From the NCBI GenBank assembly GCA_037903355.1, contig JBAJFE010000042.1:3298001-3362000 (forward strand): a stretch of 64,000 nt of DNA, given 5' to 3'. A program made the position numbers and the translations under genes. Source of the DNA: Trichuris trichiura. Taxonomy: Eukaryota; Nematoda; Enoplea; Trichinellida; Trichuridae. The notes below the pieces were generated by a model that was not told where the DNA came from, did not search any database, and was given only the letters and a program-made list of their open reading frames with translations. How positions within the stretch are numbered: position 1 is the stretch's first letter; each line of letters starts with the position of its first letter. This document shows positions 33,501-43,602 of this stretch, piece by piece.

Positions 33501-34795
33501 AGATTTGAGCTGCCGTACGTCAGATATGGAAGATCATGAGCACAAGTTCCGGCCACAGCGGGATCCTTACTATGATCACAAAGCGGAGGAAGAGGATCGC
33601 CGAACTGAACGAAATCTGCAGGCTTCCCGTCAAAAGGAGCAATATGTTAAACGCGTAATCGCGCATCCTTATTTCCAAAACTGTTCGTGCAAACAGGCAG
33701 AGGGCCTTCTTCTGGAGATGGAACAAGGTGACACAATTATCCGACCCAGCAGCAAGGTTGTATGTTGGCTTCACATATTGTTTAACTGGTACAGGTTTTC
33801 TACAGGGTCCAGATTACCTGACGATTACTTGGAAAGTAGCGGACGGTATATATCAACACATTTCTGTAAGGGAGGAGAACAAAGAGCATCCATACAGTCT
33901 GGGCAAATCATTGTTAATTGACGATGAGGTGAGCTTATTTTTTGCGTCTTTTCACTTTGCATAGCATGCCGTTTTTTAATGTTTTTTCAACATTTAGGTA
34001 TATGAAGATTTGGACGAAATATTATTTCGTCGAATTCAACCCATGGCCAGCAGTGCTCGTGAGCTGCTAAGTTATAAGTACTATAGAGAGGCCAATGGAG
34101 GTGACCGCGTTGTCCTTGAAAAGGCTTTATTGGAAGAGAAGAAAAAAAGCTCTGCCAAAATTCCATATTCATTCAGCGCTTCAAAAGAATACCCTGGAAA
34201 ATTCATACTTTCCTACCTGCCGAGCAGCAGAGTTCGGCATGAATACATTACCATTGTACCAGAGGGTTTCCGATTTCGCGGCCGTGTATTCGCCAATGTT
34301 AATGCATTGTTGAAGTGGTTCAAAGAGCATTTTCGTGATGTGATACCATGTAATGCCTACTTTATCATGTGCATTTTTTATACATATGAAGCATTTTCAG
34401 CAGCAAGGTTGGTCAGTTCCGCTGACTTCGTCATGGGTTCTGGTAATTTTTATCCCAGTAATCCACGCGTTAATATCATCTGTATTTCTCAGGCATGGAT
34501 AGATCTGCAAATTATGATATTGGAAGTCAACTGTCATATCCGTCGCCCTCTGCTTCAACGGGACGGACGCCCTGGACGATTTCGCCTATGGGTGGGCGAG
34601 CACCTGTTGCCTTTTTATCTCCAGCAATGGTGACTTTACTGCCTCAGTTTCATTCCATTGCCGTTTGTGCTTTTTCAGGCTGTTCCAGGTCAGACTCAAG
34701 CGCCACAGCTTGTAGCTACACCTCAGCTTGTTTCCATGCCAACTTTGATGCCCCCGACTCAGCCATCCATGGCATCGCCATATGCTACCAAGTGA
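17984..34795 (+). CDS. SPT6: SPT6 transcription elongation factor, 21 exons
   Basis: Histone chaperone and elongation factor that travels with RNA polymerase II in the nucleus. Exons: 17984-18098, 18148-18231, 18277-18359, 18409-18508, 27254-27356, 27413-27851, 27903-28519, 28570-28816, 28864-28962, 30110-30253, 30314-30438, 31555-31672, 31724-31800, 31850-32624, 32671-32818, 32866-33014, 33304-33756, 33806-33928, 33998-34349, 34493-34629, 34679-34795. All phases join without a stop, giving about 1534 aa (human is about 1726). Domain order is typical: acidic N terminus (1-170), helix-turn-helix/death-like core (ERFQLRSIP-like and [11 protein letters not shown]), YqgF-like, helix-hairpin-helix ([12 protein letters not shown]), S1 (about 1141-1215), tandem SH2 (about 1250-1450) and a short Pro/Thr-rich tail ending SPYATK. 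Intron 4 (8.7 kb) is bloated by transposons; the other introns are mostly 45-60 nt. No frame damage is seen, so the gene is probably functional. Confidence 0.93.
19200..20330. repeat. Decayed family-A related pieces in SPT6 intron 4
   Basis: At 20208-20300, GGCAGAACAAGAGCAGTTCC is followed by a GTACTGTTCTGCATCTTTTCT and TACTCAT stretch; this follows the family-A fragment at 62930-63005 closely. Another piece at 19318-19345 reads TTCCCTAACAATTTGCTCATCC. These are old partial copies with no intact ends. Confidence 0.5.
21570..21980 (+). pseudogene. T2 transposase N-terminal domain (psq/CENP-B type)
   Basis: The 136-codon frame contains a psq helix-turn-helix ([20 protein letters not shown] and [11 protein letters not shown]) followed by the start of a CENP-B/Tc5-type domain ([30 protein letters not shown]). 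A second, slightly shorter start lies upstream (from about 21454: [10 protein letters not shown] in another frame), with a frame break between. The DDE catalytic domain is absent, so this is a deletion derivative and not an active transposase. Confidence 0.8.
22079..22578. mobile_element. Family-C inverted-repeat unit, 500 bp, with 14-bp TSD
   Basis: The long arms are inverted copies: GTACATGGATTTTTCCCGTT…GTGAAAAAAC on the left and the complement on the right, followed by CGAAGCTTTCGGCTC…GAGCCGTCATCAGCGC and GTTGC…TCCCACCGAG. The duplication CAGCTG(G/C)AATAT(G/A)A flanks it (22065-22078 and 22579-22592). A one-sided left extension (AAGGTTCGTAACGGGTTTGG) precedes the left arm, and the left arm has a 43-nt extra block. 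The core hairpin in the right arm (22478-22509) reads CTGATGAC-GGCTC-loop-GAGCC-GAAAGC. Confidence 0.88.
23421..24626. mobile_element. Non-autonomous Jerky/Tigger-type element J1, 1206 bp
   Basis: The ends are CAGTGAAACTTCCCTAATCC and its inverse GGATTAGGGAGGTTTCACTG, with TA on both sides (23419-23420 and 24627-24628). The repeated 'TAATCCGAA' motif near both ends is typical of pogo-superfamily termini. No transposase frame is visible. A block at 23730-23815 (GGTCAATATTGAC…TCTAATTGCAGG) resembles part of the solo LTR family at 3830 and 43285. Confidence 0.85.
26056..26705. mobile_element. Family-A unit A1 with family-B unit nested inside
   Basis: The arms GGTTTGGAAGATCTACGGCTTTTCCC (left, 26077 onwards) and the inverse (right, ending CTTCCAAACC at 26679) bracket it. 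The one-sided extension is on the right here (reverse complement GATGCTTCATAACGGGAGAA). The imperfect duplication is T(G/A)TC(T/A)GTCCTTG. The middle part (26195-26290) has the complementary TCAACTTTATT…GAGCTTTCGGAAC and its inverse. B1 is inserted in the right arm. Confidence 0.8.
26361..26632. mobile_element. Family-B unit B1, TSD AGATACCAACACA (13 bp)
   Basis: Nested in A1. AGATACCAACACA occurs directly before the left extension (about 26344-26356) and directly after the right end (26627-26639). The inverted arms CGGATTTTGAGTCCCGTTG…CGTAGCTTTCGGGTCC and the inverse meet around TGACGTATTACGTCA at 26500-26520. The left-only extension is TAGTTTCTTCATACGGGACC. The core hairpins on both arms are recognisable. 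Confidence 0.88.
27254..28962 (+). CDS. SPT6: SPT6 exons 5-9 (N-terminal core)
   Basis: Exon 5 carries [13 protein letters not shown]. Exon 6 gives [13 protein letters not shown] and [13 protein letters not shown]. Exon 7 gives [19 protein letters not shown] and the [14 protein letters not shown] block. Exon 8 gives [17 protein letters not shown] and [11 protein letters not shown]. Exon 9 gives [13 protein letters not shown]. Each is recognisable as the helical core of Spt6. The donor of exon 5 is uncertain: a GC donor at 27357 (CAG|GCACAT) fits the family alignment best, while a GT donor at 27363 would add two residues and is also in phase. Confidence 0.9.
28963..30109 (+). other. SPT6 intron 9
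   Basis: This 1.15-kb intron (donor GTAAGC, acceptor GTTTTCAG) includes a possible, much-decayed core hairpin unit at 29085-29135 (CCGAAGATTTCGGGAC…GGCTCCATCATTAGCG). No other feature is recognised. Confidence 0.6.
30110..33928 (+). CDS. SPT6: SPT6 exons 10-18 (YqgF, HhH, S1, start of SH2)
   Basis: Exons 10-11 carry [11 protein letters not shown] and [11 protein letters not shown]. Exons 12-14 carry the YqgF-like fold with [17 protein letters not shown] and the long exon with [33 protein letters not shown] and [15 protein letters not shown]. Exon 15 gives [18 protein letters not shown]. Exon 16 gives [17 protein letters not shown]. Exon 17 holds the S1 RNA-binding-type domain ([20 protein letters not shown]) and [16 protein letters not shown] plus IIRPSSK, the first part of the N-terminal SH2 domain. 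Exon 18 continues with [20 protein letters not shown]. Exon 11-12 splicing spans a 1.1-kb intron that carries a family-A repeat. Confidence 0.92.
30973..31278. mobile_element. Family-A unit A2, 306 bp, TSD AATGCGTCCACTT
   Basis: It lies in SPT6 intron 11. A perfect 13-bp duplication flanks it (30960-30972 and 31279-31291). The left-only extension GAACACTGAGTGCTTCGTAACGGGATGG is followed by the left arm (TGTATGGTCTTCTACGGCTT…). The right arm ends AAGCCGTAGAAAACCATACA. The core (GAGCTTTCGGAACGCTCTAG…GTCGTCAG) is at 31152-31183 on the minus strand. Confidence 0.93.
33998..34795 (+). CDS. SPT6: SPT6 exons 19-21 (tandem SH2 end and C-terminal tail)
   Basis: Exon 19 holds the end of the SH2 pair: [29 protein letters not shown], then [26 protein letters not shown] (shown in parts below 20 residues in the family: [20 protein letters not shown]) and [14 protein letters not shown]. 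The second SH2 region binds phosphorylated linker of Rpb1 in other species. Exons 20-21 give a short Ser/Pro/Thr/Met-rich tail ending [10 protein letters not shown] before TGA at 34793. The tail is much shorter than the TP-repeat tail of vertebrate SPT6. Confidence 0.88.
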
Positions 34796-35454
34796 TCTTT
34801 GGCTGCAGAATATATATATATATATATATATAATTCGTGGTATTCATTTCAGAGCGGATGACCGCGCGAGTAACGTGGGGGCTCAGTGGGCGCAGGCAGT
34901 TCGAACTTGGCACACACCCATTGTTGCTTCGTCAATGTACTCTGGAAGCTCTGTTGGGCGGAGTTCTAGTGATGTGCGCAGCTAAACCGTTAAGGAGTGC
35001 TCGTTTTTATGATGTAACTTCTTGTTCATACATGATTTTAATTAGTACTCTTTTTGAGACCTGATTTTGCTGTTTGCTCTAGCAGGATGCTGTTTTCTCG
35101 TGTGCGCTTTTTTATTCAGTAAATTCCCTGCAGCATGTGTTGGGTTTGGTTTCATGCTGATGATGCAGTCATTCAGTGATTTTCATTGCCTTAAAGTTCG
35201 TTATCTGGAGTTCCTACCATGATTCGCGGCACAGTTAGCTGTTCATTTGTAGTTTAAAAATAGCCAAGTGATTAAATCGTAAGTATTCAGATAACTAGCT
35301 GAGAGGATTGTTCGTATTGAAACAAGATGGAAAAAAGCAACATAAAATTTAGGTAAATGAAGCGTGATGATCCATGAATAAATATGCACAGCATTATTAA
35401 CAAACGTAATAGACAATATAATGTAAGTTGAAGTTAGAGAAGTTATAAAATAAA
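34796..35454. other. SPT6 3' flank with (AT)n microsatellite
   Basis: A pure AT dinucleotide run of about 22-24 bp lies at 34808-34831, directly after the SPT6 stop. The rest is AT-rich with no gene recognised. Confidence 0.6.
34808..34831. repeat. (AT)n microsatellite
   Basis: Uninterrupted alternating A and T within the presumed SPT6 3' UTR. Confidence 0.9.
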
Positions 35455-35467
35455 AATAAATGAAATG

Positions 35468-35687
35468 TTCTTGAAAACTGGATGTTTTCCACCTGAGCTC
35501 CACCACCTCACTGACGACGGAACTAGAGCGTTCCGAAAGCTTTGAACAATAAAAACAGTTGAGTGCGTTGATATCTGTACTTTTCTTAATAACGGGTCAT
35601 CCATCCGTTGGTAGAGCAGTTGTTTAGTTCAATTACAGATAACAGCACAACGAAAAACGGGAAAAGCCGTAGAAGACCTTACAACCA
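35468..35687 (+). mobile_element. Family-A single-arm unit A3, TSD AATAAATGAAATG
   Basis: A perfect 13-bp duplication flanks it (35455-35467 and 35688-35700). Only one arm is present: extension remnant GAAAACTGGATGTTTTCC, then CACTGACGACGGAACTAGAG core at about 35505-35541, CATCCATCCGTTGGTAGAGC, and an end AAGCCGTAGAAGACCTTACA. This shows what one repeat unit looks like on its own. Confidence 0.92.
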
Positions 35688-35739
35688 AATAAATGAAATG
35701 GAATAAAGTAAGGTGCGGTAGGTTGACCAATCTCTCGTC

Positions 35740-36780
35740 GCTGTGAGGAGCCGGACTAGTGACTGCGAATTACTGATGTTCCAAGGAGCAAGCTTGGTTG
35801 GCAGCTGAAGATTATTCAATCTTTGCAACAGGCATAGGAAAGTAGTGCACCATATAAATCGGTTGTCTATGAGTGAATTCGAAGAAGGCAGAGAGGCCAT
35901 CGAAATCGACTGGAGAGGGTAAGACCAGCAGTCGCAACGAGCGAAGCAACCGTGGCCCTTGCCCAAAACCTAGTGCAAGGAGACCGAAAAATTACCATAA
36001 GGAGGATTGCAAGATTGGTTGGGATCTCCATTCATTCAGCATTTGGAATACTGCTTGAAACCCTTGGTCTGAGGAAGCTTCCAGCTCGGTGGACCGCTAA
36101 AGCGTTGCACGAAAAGCAGCTGGTTCGAAGCGTTAACCTTTCTCAGGAGCTTTAAACGAAGATTGAAGCAAATGAGACCGGGTTTGTTGATCGTATCCAT
36201 CGCAGGAGTTGAAACGTGAATCTACTAATATGACCCTATGAGCAAGATCCAATCCAAACATTGGTTATGAGCGGATTAGCAGGTCCGATCAAGTTCAAAG
36301 AGGAGCGATCGGTTAGAAAAGTTATGGCGGCCATATTCTGGGATTCAGACCGAATAATTCTGACTTCCACGAAGGAGAGCGAAAAAACAGGGCGAGTTGT
36401 TACAAAGTAGTATTGCGAAAATTAAAGACCGCATCGGCAAGAAAACGGCGTGGCAAGTTACACATTGGTGTCCTTTTCTATCAGGATAACGGCTCATTCG
36501 TCAAGGACTGTGAGAACTGTTCTTCGTGAATTTCGGTGGGAGGTCATTCCACAGCCTCCCTACAGTCCAGATCTTGCCCTGTCCGACTTTTTCCTCTTCC
36601 CAAAGTTGAAAGAACATTTAAAAGGCACGCTATTCGAATCAATGGATGACGAGAAACGCGCTGTCTCAACTTGGTGCAATACACAACTCCCAGGATTCTA
36701 CAAGGAAGGTCTGCGGAAGTGGAGACACCGTCTGCACGGTTGACCTAGAGATTAAGCGTCTAGAGGCTGACGGAAGATAC
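35740..36780 (+). pseudogene. Mariner transposase pseudogene M2
   Basis: The helix-turn-helix part (VGISIHSAFGILLETLGLRK, 35952-36155) is followed by a stop-ridden middle and a C-terminal frame (36500-36743) with FYQDNGS-like second-Asp region, then PPYSPDLALSDFFLFPKLKE, the classic mariner motif around the third catalytic Asp of the D,D34D triad, and GTLFESMDD. It is the same subfamily as M1 at 3430-4760. Multiple stops and frameshifts show it is dead. Confidence 0.88.
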
Positions 36781-36787
36781 GTTGAGA

Positions 36788-37612
36788 AATACTGTTGAAC
36801 CTCCCTAAGTTGATCTTGCAAGAGACTGGAGCAAACTGGTCAACATAGGGAGGCTGTGGGTATAATGGACTTTGTTGAATAGATCTGCACGCATTTTATT
36901 CTGTTGCACAGCATCTATTGGAGGTATATAAAATGGCGACCTGCATAAAAATAACGTCATCGTGAAACCATGCATAAGGCTTTGAAAAGGCTAGAATGCT
37001 TCCTAAAAAAACTGCCGATTCTAGGTTGGTGCTTGTTCTTACTACAAACATAAGCGGTAAAGGCGGCTTCCGCGCTAGCTACTCCGCTCAGCGTTTCTGG
37101 GCATTTTCAGCAGCAAAACGCCTCAGCTGCGCTAACATGCGCCCGACGTCCTATTCCTTCAGCTTTGTACCATTTCCATCTCATTGTCACTTTCTTCCTC
37201 TGCAACGTCACCTGCAGTACTTGCTTCCACGCTCACTCCCGCTTCAACTAGTATAGATTGGAAGATTGCTTGTGGGTTGGGTTCGGTAGAAGTGGCCATA
37301 TCATCATCTATTGCAACGGAATCGACTCCTTCAATCTCTGCCTTGCGACTCAGACTATTAGTTCAGAGCTCGACATCAATCTTTTAGTCTCTGACGAATC
37401 TAGCTCTCGTGAAACAGTTCCTTACCGCCTCCGGTTGAACCTTATTCCAGGAAGAGCTGACGACCCAAAGTACGGCGTTCAAAGCATTAATAGACGCGGC
37501 AATCGAAACCGCTCCCACAAACGAGCTGGTGAATTCTGCTTTGCTAATAACCCACTGCAGAAGCTCAGTCACTATTCCGCTTTAATTATCTTGATTACTC
37601 CTTGATCTAGAG
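36788..37612 (-). pseudogene. Tigger/pogo element T3, C-terminal half
   Basis: The terminal sequence TACTGTTGAACCTCCCTAAG at 36788 resembles the TIR of the small MITE at 49024. Read on the minus strand, 37572-36990 includes WVVSSSWNKVQPEAVRNCF, the conserved pogo tail after the DDE domain, then an acidic tail. The 5' part is missing because the hAT fragment begins at 37613. Confidence 0.7.
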
Positions 37613-37936
37613 CAGCGTTTCTCAAATGGAAAGCAGTCTGAGCCCCCTGCTCTGATTGGCCAATTTTGAGCGCACTGATTGGCTGGAATGGTTGCAACGC
37701 TAGAAGGTCAACTACAGTTGTACAGATTTATTTCTGCAAGCTGTTTTTCGAGAAGTCAACGAGAGCTGCTTGGCTTGTCCAGATGCGATCGAACTAGCCT
37801 GTCGATGTTGGGCTCGATCGAGGTAACTCGCAGACGCAGCTCGCCGCGTCTGACTACTTGCAGCTTGCTGCGTTTCTTCGTCAATAGATCTTTAACGATA
37901 CTAAATGCGCGCTTCACTAGACTCGATGAGGGAAGA
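37613..37936 (-). pseudogene. hAT (ZBED-like) 3' end fragment
   Basis: It starts with the hAT terminus CAGCGTTTCTCAA (37613), and its minus strand matches the 3' ends at 1-571 and 61800-62343, down to the coding end for the GEPSSSR-type tail and the LPSSSLV region. It is cut abruptly at 37937 where the BEL/Pao LTR starts. Confidence 0.8.
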
Positions 37937-37937
37937 C

Positions 37938-38083
37938 TGTCACGAACGAAAGACAGTAGTAACGAGTCAGGACGAAGCGCTCGCTATCGTTTATTATGCT
38001 CTACACCTACGCACCGTAATACTGCTGTGCTCAAGAACCAAGAAATGAAATGTAAAGTGAGGATCAAATCAGCGCTCGTAACA
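37938..38083 (-). repeat. BEL/Pao 3' LTR
   Basis: TGTCACGAACGAAAGACAGT to CGCTCGTAACA; partner of 46070-46221. Confidence 0.85.
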
Positions 38084-38154
38084 TATACCCGCCTCTCGAT
38101 TTCCAAACGATTTGGAAATCTGGAGATCGGCTGGACAGAAAAGGGTAGCGATGT

Positions 38155-41100
38155 TTACGGCGATTTCTCAACTGATTCTAGCACCGTCAGTCGAGTTATA
38201 GGCCGTTTATACGTTCCAGTAGTTGTTTTCACGTTCACGACACGTACTCTTCCGTCTTTACCCTTGAAAACATCAACGATCATACCGAGTGGCCATTGAC
38301 CCTTTGGCGAGTTCGGGTCTACAATAACCACTACGTCATCCACCTTTAAATTAGGACTTTCCACCATCCATTTCGTTCGTCGCTGAAACGTAGGCGGCAG
38401 CTCCCTTTGCCAACGTCGCCAGAAGCGTCCTGCGATGACCTGAGCGTGTTGCCAATGTTTCGTCCAAGTACACTGTTCAGTACACAGGATATCCGACGGC
38501 ACATAAACACTGGACCGGCCGGTTAACAAATAGAACGGCGTCAATGGCGATGGGTTTGAGACATCAGAACCCATGTAAGCCAGTGGTCTGCCGTTTAAGA
38601 GTGACTCAACCTCGGCGAAAACTGTCGATAAGACTTCATCCGTAACAGCATTTCCTGGCAACACGGAAACAAGAGCCTTTTTTGCCACTCTGATTAGCCA
38701 TTCCTACGTCCCGCCCATATGGGGACCAGCAGGCAGCAAAAATTCCCACTGTATCTGGCGATCCGCCAAATAGCGGTTCACATTCTACCAATCAATGGCG
38801 TCTCGAAATTCGTTCAAAGTCTTTGCTGCAGGTACAAAATTGCGGCCGTTATCACAGTAAACCATGGATGGCTGCCCTCTTCGCGCAATGAACCTGCGTG
38901 ATGCGAGAATAAACGACTGCGTGTCTAGCGAATGCGCTACTTCCAGATGGGAAGCCCTCGATACAAGACATGTAAAAATACATCCATAACGCTTCGCATG
39001 CTTCCTACCAATCAGTACTTCAAACGGACCGAAAAAGTCAACGCCAACATTTGTGAATGCAGGCGCAGCACAATGTAGTCTTTCTTTCGGCAAAGGTGCC
39101 ATAAATTGTTGACACGGCTTCGCGTACATTCGTCGACAGTAATAACACTGGTCAATTATTCAGCGCACCGTTCTTCTTCCGCCCATGATCCAATATTCCG
39201 TGCGTAGGTCGGCCAAAACTCTTTCGGTATGCGAATGCATTAGGTCAATATGACGTTGCCACACTAACCGATGTACTAATGAACAGTCTGCAGGAATAAT
39301 CGCCGGATGTCGATTTATGCCCAGCTGAATTCCTTGCCGTAAACGACCACCGACGCGAATAACCTGATCTTCGTCGAGAAACGGATCGAGTGAAATCGAT
39401 TTCGACTTTGGGTTCAAACCCATGCCGTTTCTTAATAAATCATATTCTTCCGGGGAAGCAAAACGTTGAAACACAAGAATACATTTTGCCAGTGCCTTCC
39501 TTATCTCCCAAGCTGATAAAGTAACTGACGTTGAGGTGAACGTCTTGTAATGGAGGAAATGACGAATATATGCAACAATCCTCAAGCACGTTTTAAAACG
39601 CGACACCCTATCAAACAAGTGCATTACACAATTGACTTCCTGATGTACAACTGCTGCAACGAGCCGAGGACTGTTCATCACCTCAGGATCATCGGCATCG
39701 ACAGCTATCTGTGTGCTCACCGGCCACAACTGCTCATCTAATTGAAGGAAGGTAGAGCCAACAAACCACCGGTGACATCTCGACAGTGCACTAGGAGAGA
39801 CCCCTCGTGAGACATCATGCGCTGGATTTAAACTTCCATTAATATGTTTCCACTGACCGACGCTGACATTTCCAAAATTTCTGCTACTCGCTGGGCCACG
39901 AATGCCCTCAGGCGACATCCTTCCATATTCAGCCAACGTATAACTGTAAGAGAATCAGTCCAGTAAATTATCTCGTTTTCTTCAATGTGCAGCGACGACG
40001 CTGCTACTGCTACCAAGCGAACCGCCAGAACGGCTGCTTGAAGTTCTAAGCGCGGAATTGTTAACGAGCGACGAGGGGTTATTCCAGATTTAGCGAGCAC
40101 CAACGATGAAGTAACTTTGCCGTTATCAAAGCACAGTCGAACATAACTAGCGGCACCGAACGCCTTTTCAGACGCATCGGCAAACACGTGCAGTTGTGCC
40201 TTGACCAGCTTACTTGAGAATCCAAGCCAACGAGAGATGGTCAACCCTTTAAGTGACACCAAATCGTTGTACCAACGGCCAAAACAACGAAGAACGCCTT
40301 CCTCAACTGGATCATTCCAACTTCCACCACTGAGTGTGGCTTCTCTCATAAGCAATTTTGGTTCCACGATGACGGGAGCGATTAGACCCAGAGGATCAAA
40401 AAGTCTTGCGATCACACCTAATAACTGTCTTTTCGATATTACTTCCGCGTTCCTGTACGTTACGGGGAAGCAAAGAATGTCACACTGACAGTTCCATTGG
40501 AGTCCTAACACGCTCTTCAGCGGGGATGACAGATTGCATTCGATCAGAGAACGAGAACACTTTTCCTTGCGGAATGCGGCTAGCAATCGGGGCTCCACTG
40601 ATGCCCACTTAACTAGGGGGAACCCGCCAACCGCAAGGCCACGCTTTAGCTCTTTACATACAAACAGAGCTTCATCTACCGTCTCAAACGAGTCCATGTA
40701 ATTATCTACATAGAAACGCCGTCCGACCCGCTGACCAATGACAGGGTCTACATGGTCCATTATACACTGTTTTAAAGCATACATACATGACGCAGGGGCG
40801 GATCTTAGCCCAAACACTTGTCTGGTCATTTGAAACGTTTGTGGAGCTTCGTCGCCTTCTGTCCAGAGGAAACGTAGAAATGACTGATCATGCAACGGCA
40901 CCTGCACCTGGTGAAACATCCTTTCGACATCCGCAATTACTGGTATGGCAAATCGACGGAACTGTATCAGTAATGGAATCAAATCGTTCAGCAGATCCGG
41001 ACCTTTCCTTAAACAACTGTTCAACGATACACCCTCGCACACCGAAGAGGCGTCAAACACTATACGAACTTTGTTTGGCCTTGCTGGATGGCGCACACCA

Positions 41101-42108
41101 TGGTGAGGAAGGTACGAAATCCTTCCAGCAGGTAGCCGGTAGCAACTCTTTCTGCTCTACCTTGCGTGCAATTCCCAGCTGCATTAATTCTGAAATCGCT
41201 TTAGCGTAACTGGAGCGCAGTTCACCATCAGCAGAGATCCGTTTTCTCAATGAAATGAAACGTTTCATTGCCTCATTTCGATTGCCGGGTAGTTTCACAT
41301 CATCTGTCACCCATAGCAAACCGACTTCGTACCTACCATTCACGAACCTGGTTGAAGAGGCAAGTTGGTCCTCCTCTAATCGCCTAGGAGGCTGAACATT
41401 TGGCTTCGTACCGAAACTTTCCGTAGACCAAAACCGTTCCAAATGACCCATTATTTCATCATTATCTTGAGATCTCAACCGATTAATGTTATTTATCGAG
41501 CACAACGCGTTGTGACCCAACAAGGGGGTGGGTCCTACAACTACCCAACCCAATGGTGTCCTCATACCAAAGGGTTGCTTCTTTGCGGATGGTTTCCGAA
41601 GTTCGAGTGACTGGATGATATCGAAATTGTCAGCAACGATTAGTAGGTGCACTTTGCCATAATCAACCTTGGACAATGGCAGGTCCTTTAAGTGACTATA
41701 CGACAATTTCTCCTGTGACCAATTAACAGAACGATGAGATAGATTCAACATAGGAACGACCAGAGCCTTCCCGATATCATCAGCCTGCCCGTCTGAGCTA
41801 CTAACATTAGACGAGACCGAAGTCAGCTCAAACGGCGGATCTTTTCCGTGGAAGGTCGACAACTGAACGTCGCACGGTTTCCGCGAAAGACAGAGCTGCC
41901 TAACCAATTGATCTGTTATCAGCGTCCCTTCGCTTCCAGGATCAATTAAGGCATACGCAGAGACACTACGACCATCTCTGAACACGATAACCGGTACAAC
42001 AGAGAGACAGACAGCATCATCATTCCTTGTCTTCGCAACGTTAGCGCCAACGGTCATGGAAGGTGTAGCGAATGAAGCTTTCTGCGATGCGACTACTTTC
42101 TTCTCTCT
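38155..42108 (-). pseudogene. BEL/Pao pol (protease, RT, RNase H, integrase)
   Basis: On the minus strand: protease with ALIDPGSEGTLITDQL and a DUF1758-like tail (42108-41053); reverse transcriptase (41096-39828) with KVRIVFDASS, PVIADVERMFHQV, FLWTEGDEAPQTF and the variant catalytic box RRFYVDNYMDS (YVDN rather than YVDD); RNase H region with HVFADASEKAFGAASYVR and YWTDSLTVIRWL; integrase zinc region and core (39936-38785) with HCAAPAFTNVGVDFFGPF and MVYCDNGRNFVPA; and a C-terminal part (38688-38155) with VFAEVESLLNGRPL and DVVVIVDPNSPKGQWPLG. Frame changes at about 41075, 39880, 39145 and 38735 make it non-functional. Confidence 0.9.
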
Positions 42109-42118
42109 CTCTCTCTCT
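42098..42118. repeat. (CT)n microsatellite at the BEL/gypsy junction
   Basis: A CT dinucleotide run of roughly 16 bp marks the point where gypsy RNase H-linker sequence stops and BEL/Pao sequence begins on the minus strand. Confidence 0.85.
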
Positions 42119-43284
42119 GGCCACACCCTAGGCGATCCATGCAGTATTGGACCTTTATCGTACACGCGCTTACATCAGTAAACAGTTCAGTGAATCGAAG
42201 CCTTCGTTCTTGGCGCAGGTGTTCTTCCACACCCTGAGAACCGGAGGAGGGCCAGCCATGCAAAATCCAGTGCTGCACTCGAGAGAGGACTCGATCCTTA
42301 CGTGTCAGTCCTGCCACTGTTTCTGCATCAAGCATATTCACCTCATCCGTTTCGTCATCTTCTGTCCCCATCATGAGCGCATCTGCAAATAAAATTGGGT
42401 CCACAAGCTTTTCTCCTGGCATGCCCGTGTGATCACTTTCATCAGGTAACGGAAGTCGACTTAATCCGTCTGCGTGGTTTATAGCTTTACCGCTCCGGTA
42501 TACTAGGCGGACATCATACGCCGTTAGGAGTAACCTCCAGCGAAGCATTCGAGTGGTCATCACCGCGGGTGTAGGTTTTCCTGTCGCCAGGCGACTTAGC
42601 AATGGTTTGTGATCAGTTAGAGCCGTAAAGTGGCGGCCAAACAGATATTGGTGAAACTTTTTCACACCATACACTGAAGCCGGTGCTTCTTTGTCGATTT
42701 GTGCGTAGTTGCGTTCTGTTTTCGACAAAGTCCGTGATACACATGCCACTGCTTTCTCTTGACCTCCCTCCACTTGGCTTAGAACAGCGCCGAGTCCATA
42801 ACTCCATTTCGTTTGTTGCAAAATAGCATTTCTCTTTCTTAAGTCGAAGGCCGTTAGTTTCTAGCACCTTGAGTACTTGCTCGAGTCGATTGTCATGCTC
42901 TGCTCTGTTCGGCCCAGTTATCGAGATATCATCCAGACATGGCTTTACTCCAGGGTCACCTGCAGAAAGGTCGCCATCAGGCGCTGGAAAATTCCTGGCG
43001 CCACATCCACTCCATAAAGTAAGCGTTTCATTCGGCGCAGCCCCTTTGGAGTAGTGAGAGTAAGTACCTCTGCCGTTTCTTCGTCCAGCGTCAGTTGCAG
43101 GTAGGCTTCCGCGAGGTCCAGTTTTGAGAACCAAGCGCATCCGCTTGGCGTGACCATCATTTTAGGCACGGTGGGGAGGGAATAAACGTCTTTTCGGGTT
43201 ACCAAATTTACTGTTGCACTGTAATCTCCGCATACTCATATTTCTCATCCCTTCTTCATAGTTATGACAATCGGCGACGCCCAA
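42110..43284 (-). pseudogene. G3 reverse transcriptase and RNase H
   Basis: After the solo LTR the minus strand resumes with DWASPIVI-type RT motif, then VTRKDVYSLPTVPKMM, FSKLDLAEAYLQLTLDEET, GLRRMKRLLYGV and the frame-shifted catalytic region LDDISITGPN (43140-42613). In place of the usual YLDD box it reads KPCLDDISI. RNase H follows with YGLGAVLSQ, VYGVKKFHQYLFGRHF, LTDHKPLLSRL and NHADGLSRLPLP (42821-42093). The linker before integrase ends at the microsatellite junction. Confidence 0.85.
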
Positions 43285-43602
43285 TGTGCGTACCCTGCAA
43301 TTAGATTGACGGCTGGCCCTCCTGTGGCATGTTGATGTACAGGCGCATGGCCTGCGCCAGCCAGGTGTCATGCTCTGTCCGACGTCAATATTGACCACTA
43401 CGATGCACATGTAATGGTCCATTTGTTCCAGATGGTGCGGAATTAGTTTAATGGGGCAAGCAAGAGTATTTAAGGAGAAACTGACGGAAGGCGGGGGGTT
43501 GTCGTTACTGTGGTTAAACGAACGGTTGACGTATCGAGAGACGAATAAACATTCTTTGGGTTTTACGCGTGAATTGGAAAAATGTCGGAATCGGAAACCA
43601 CA
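43285..43602 (-). mobile_element. Solo LTR in G3, TSD CCCAA
   Basis: A 318-bp LTR (TGTGCGTACC … AACCACA on the + strand) is flanked by CCCAA on both sides (43280-43284 and 43603-43607). It is the same family and orientation class as the solo LTR at 3830-4150. It interrupts the RT motif between DW and the ASPIVI part. Confidence 0.92.
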
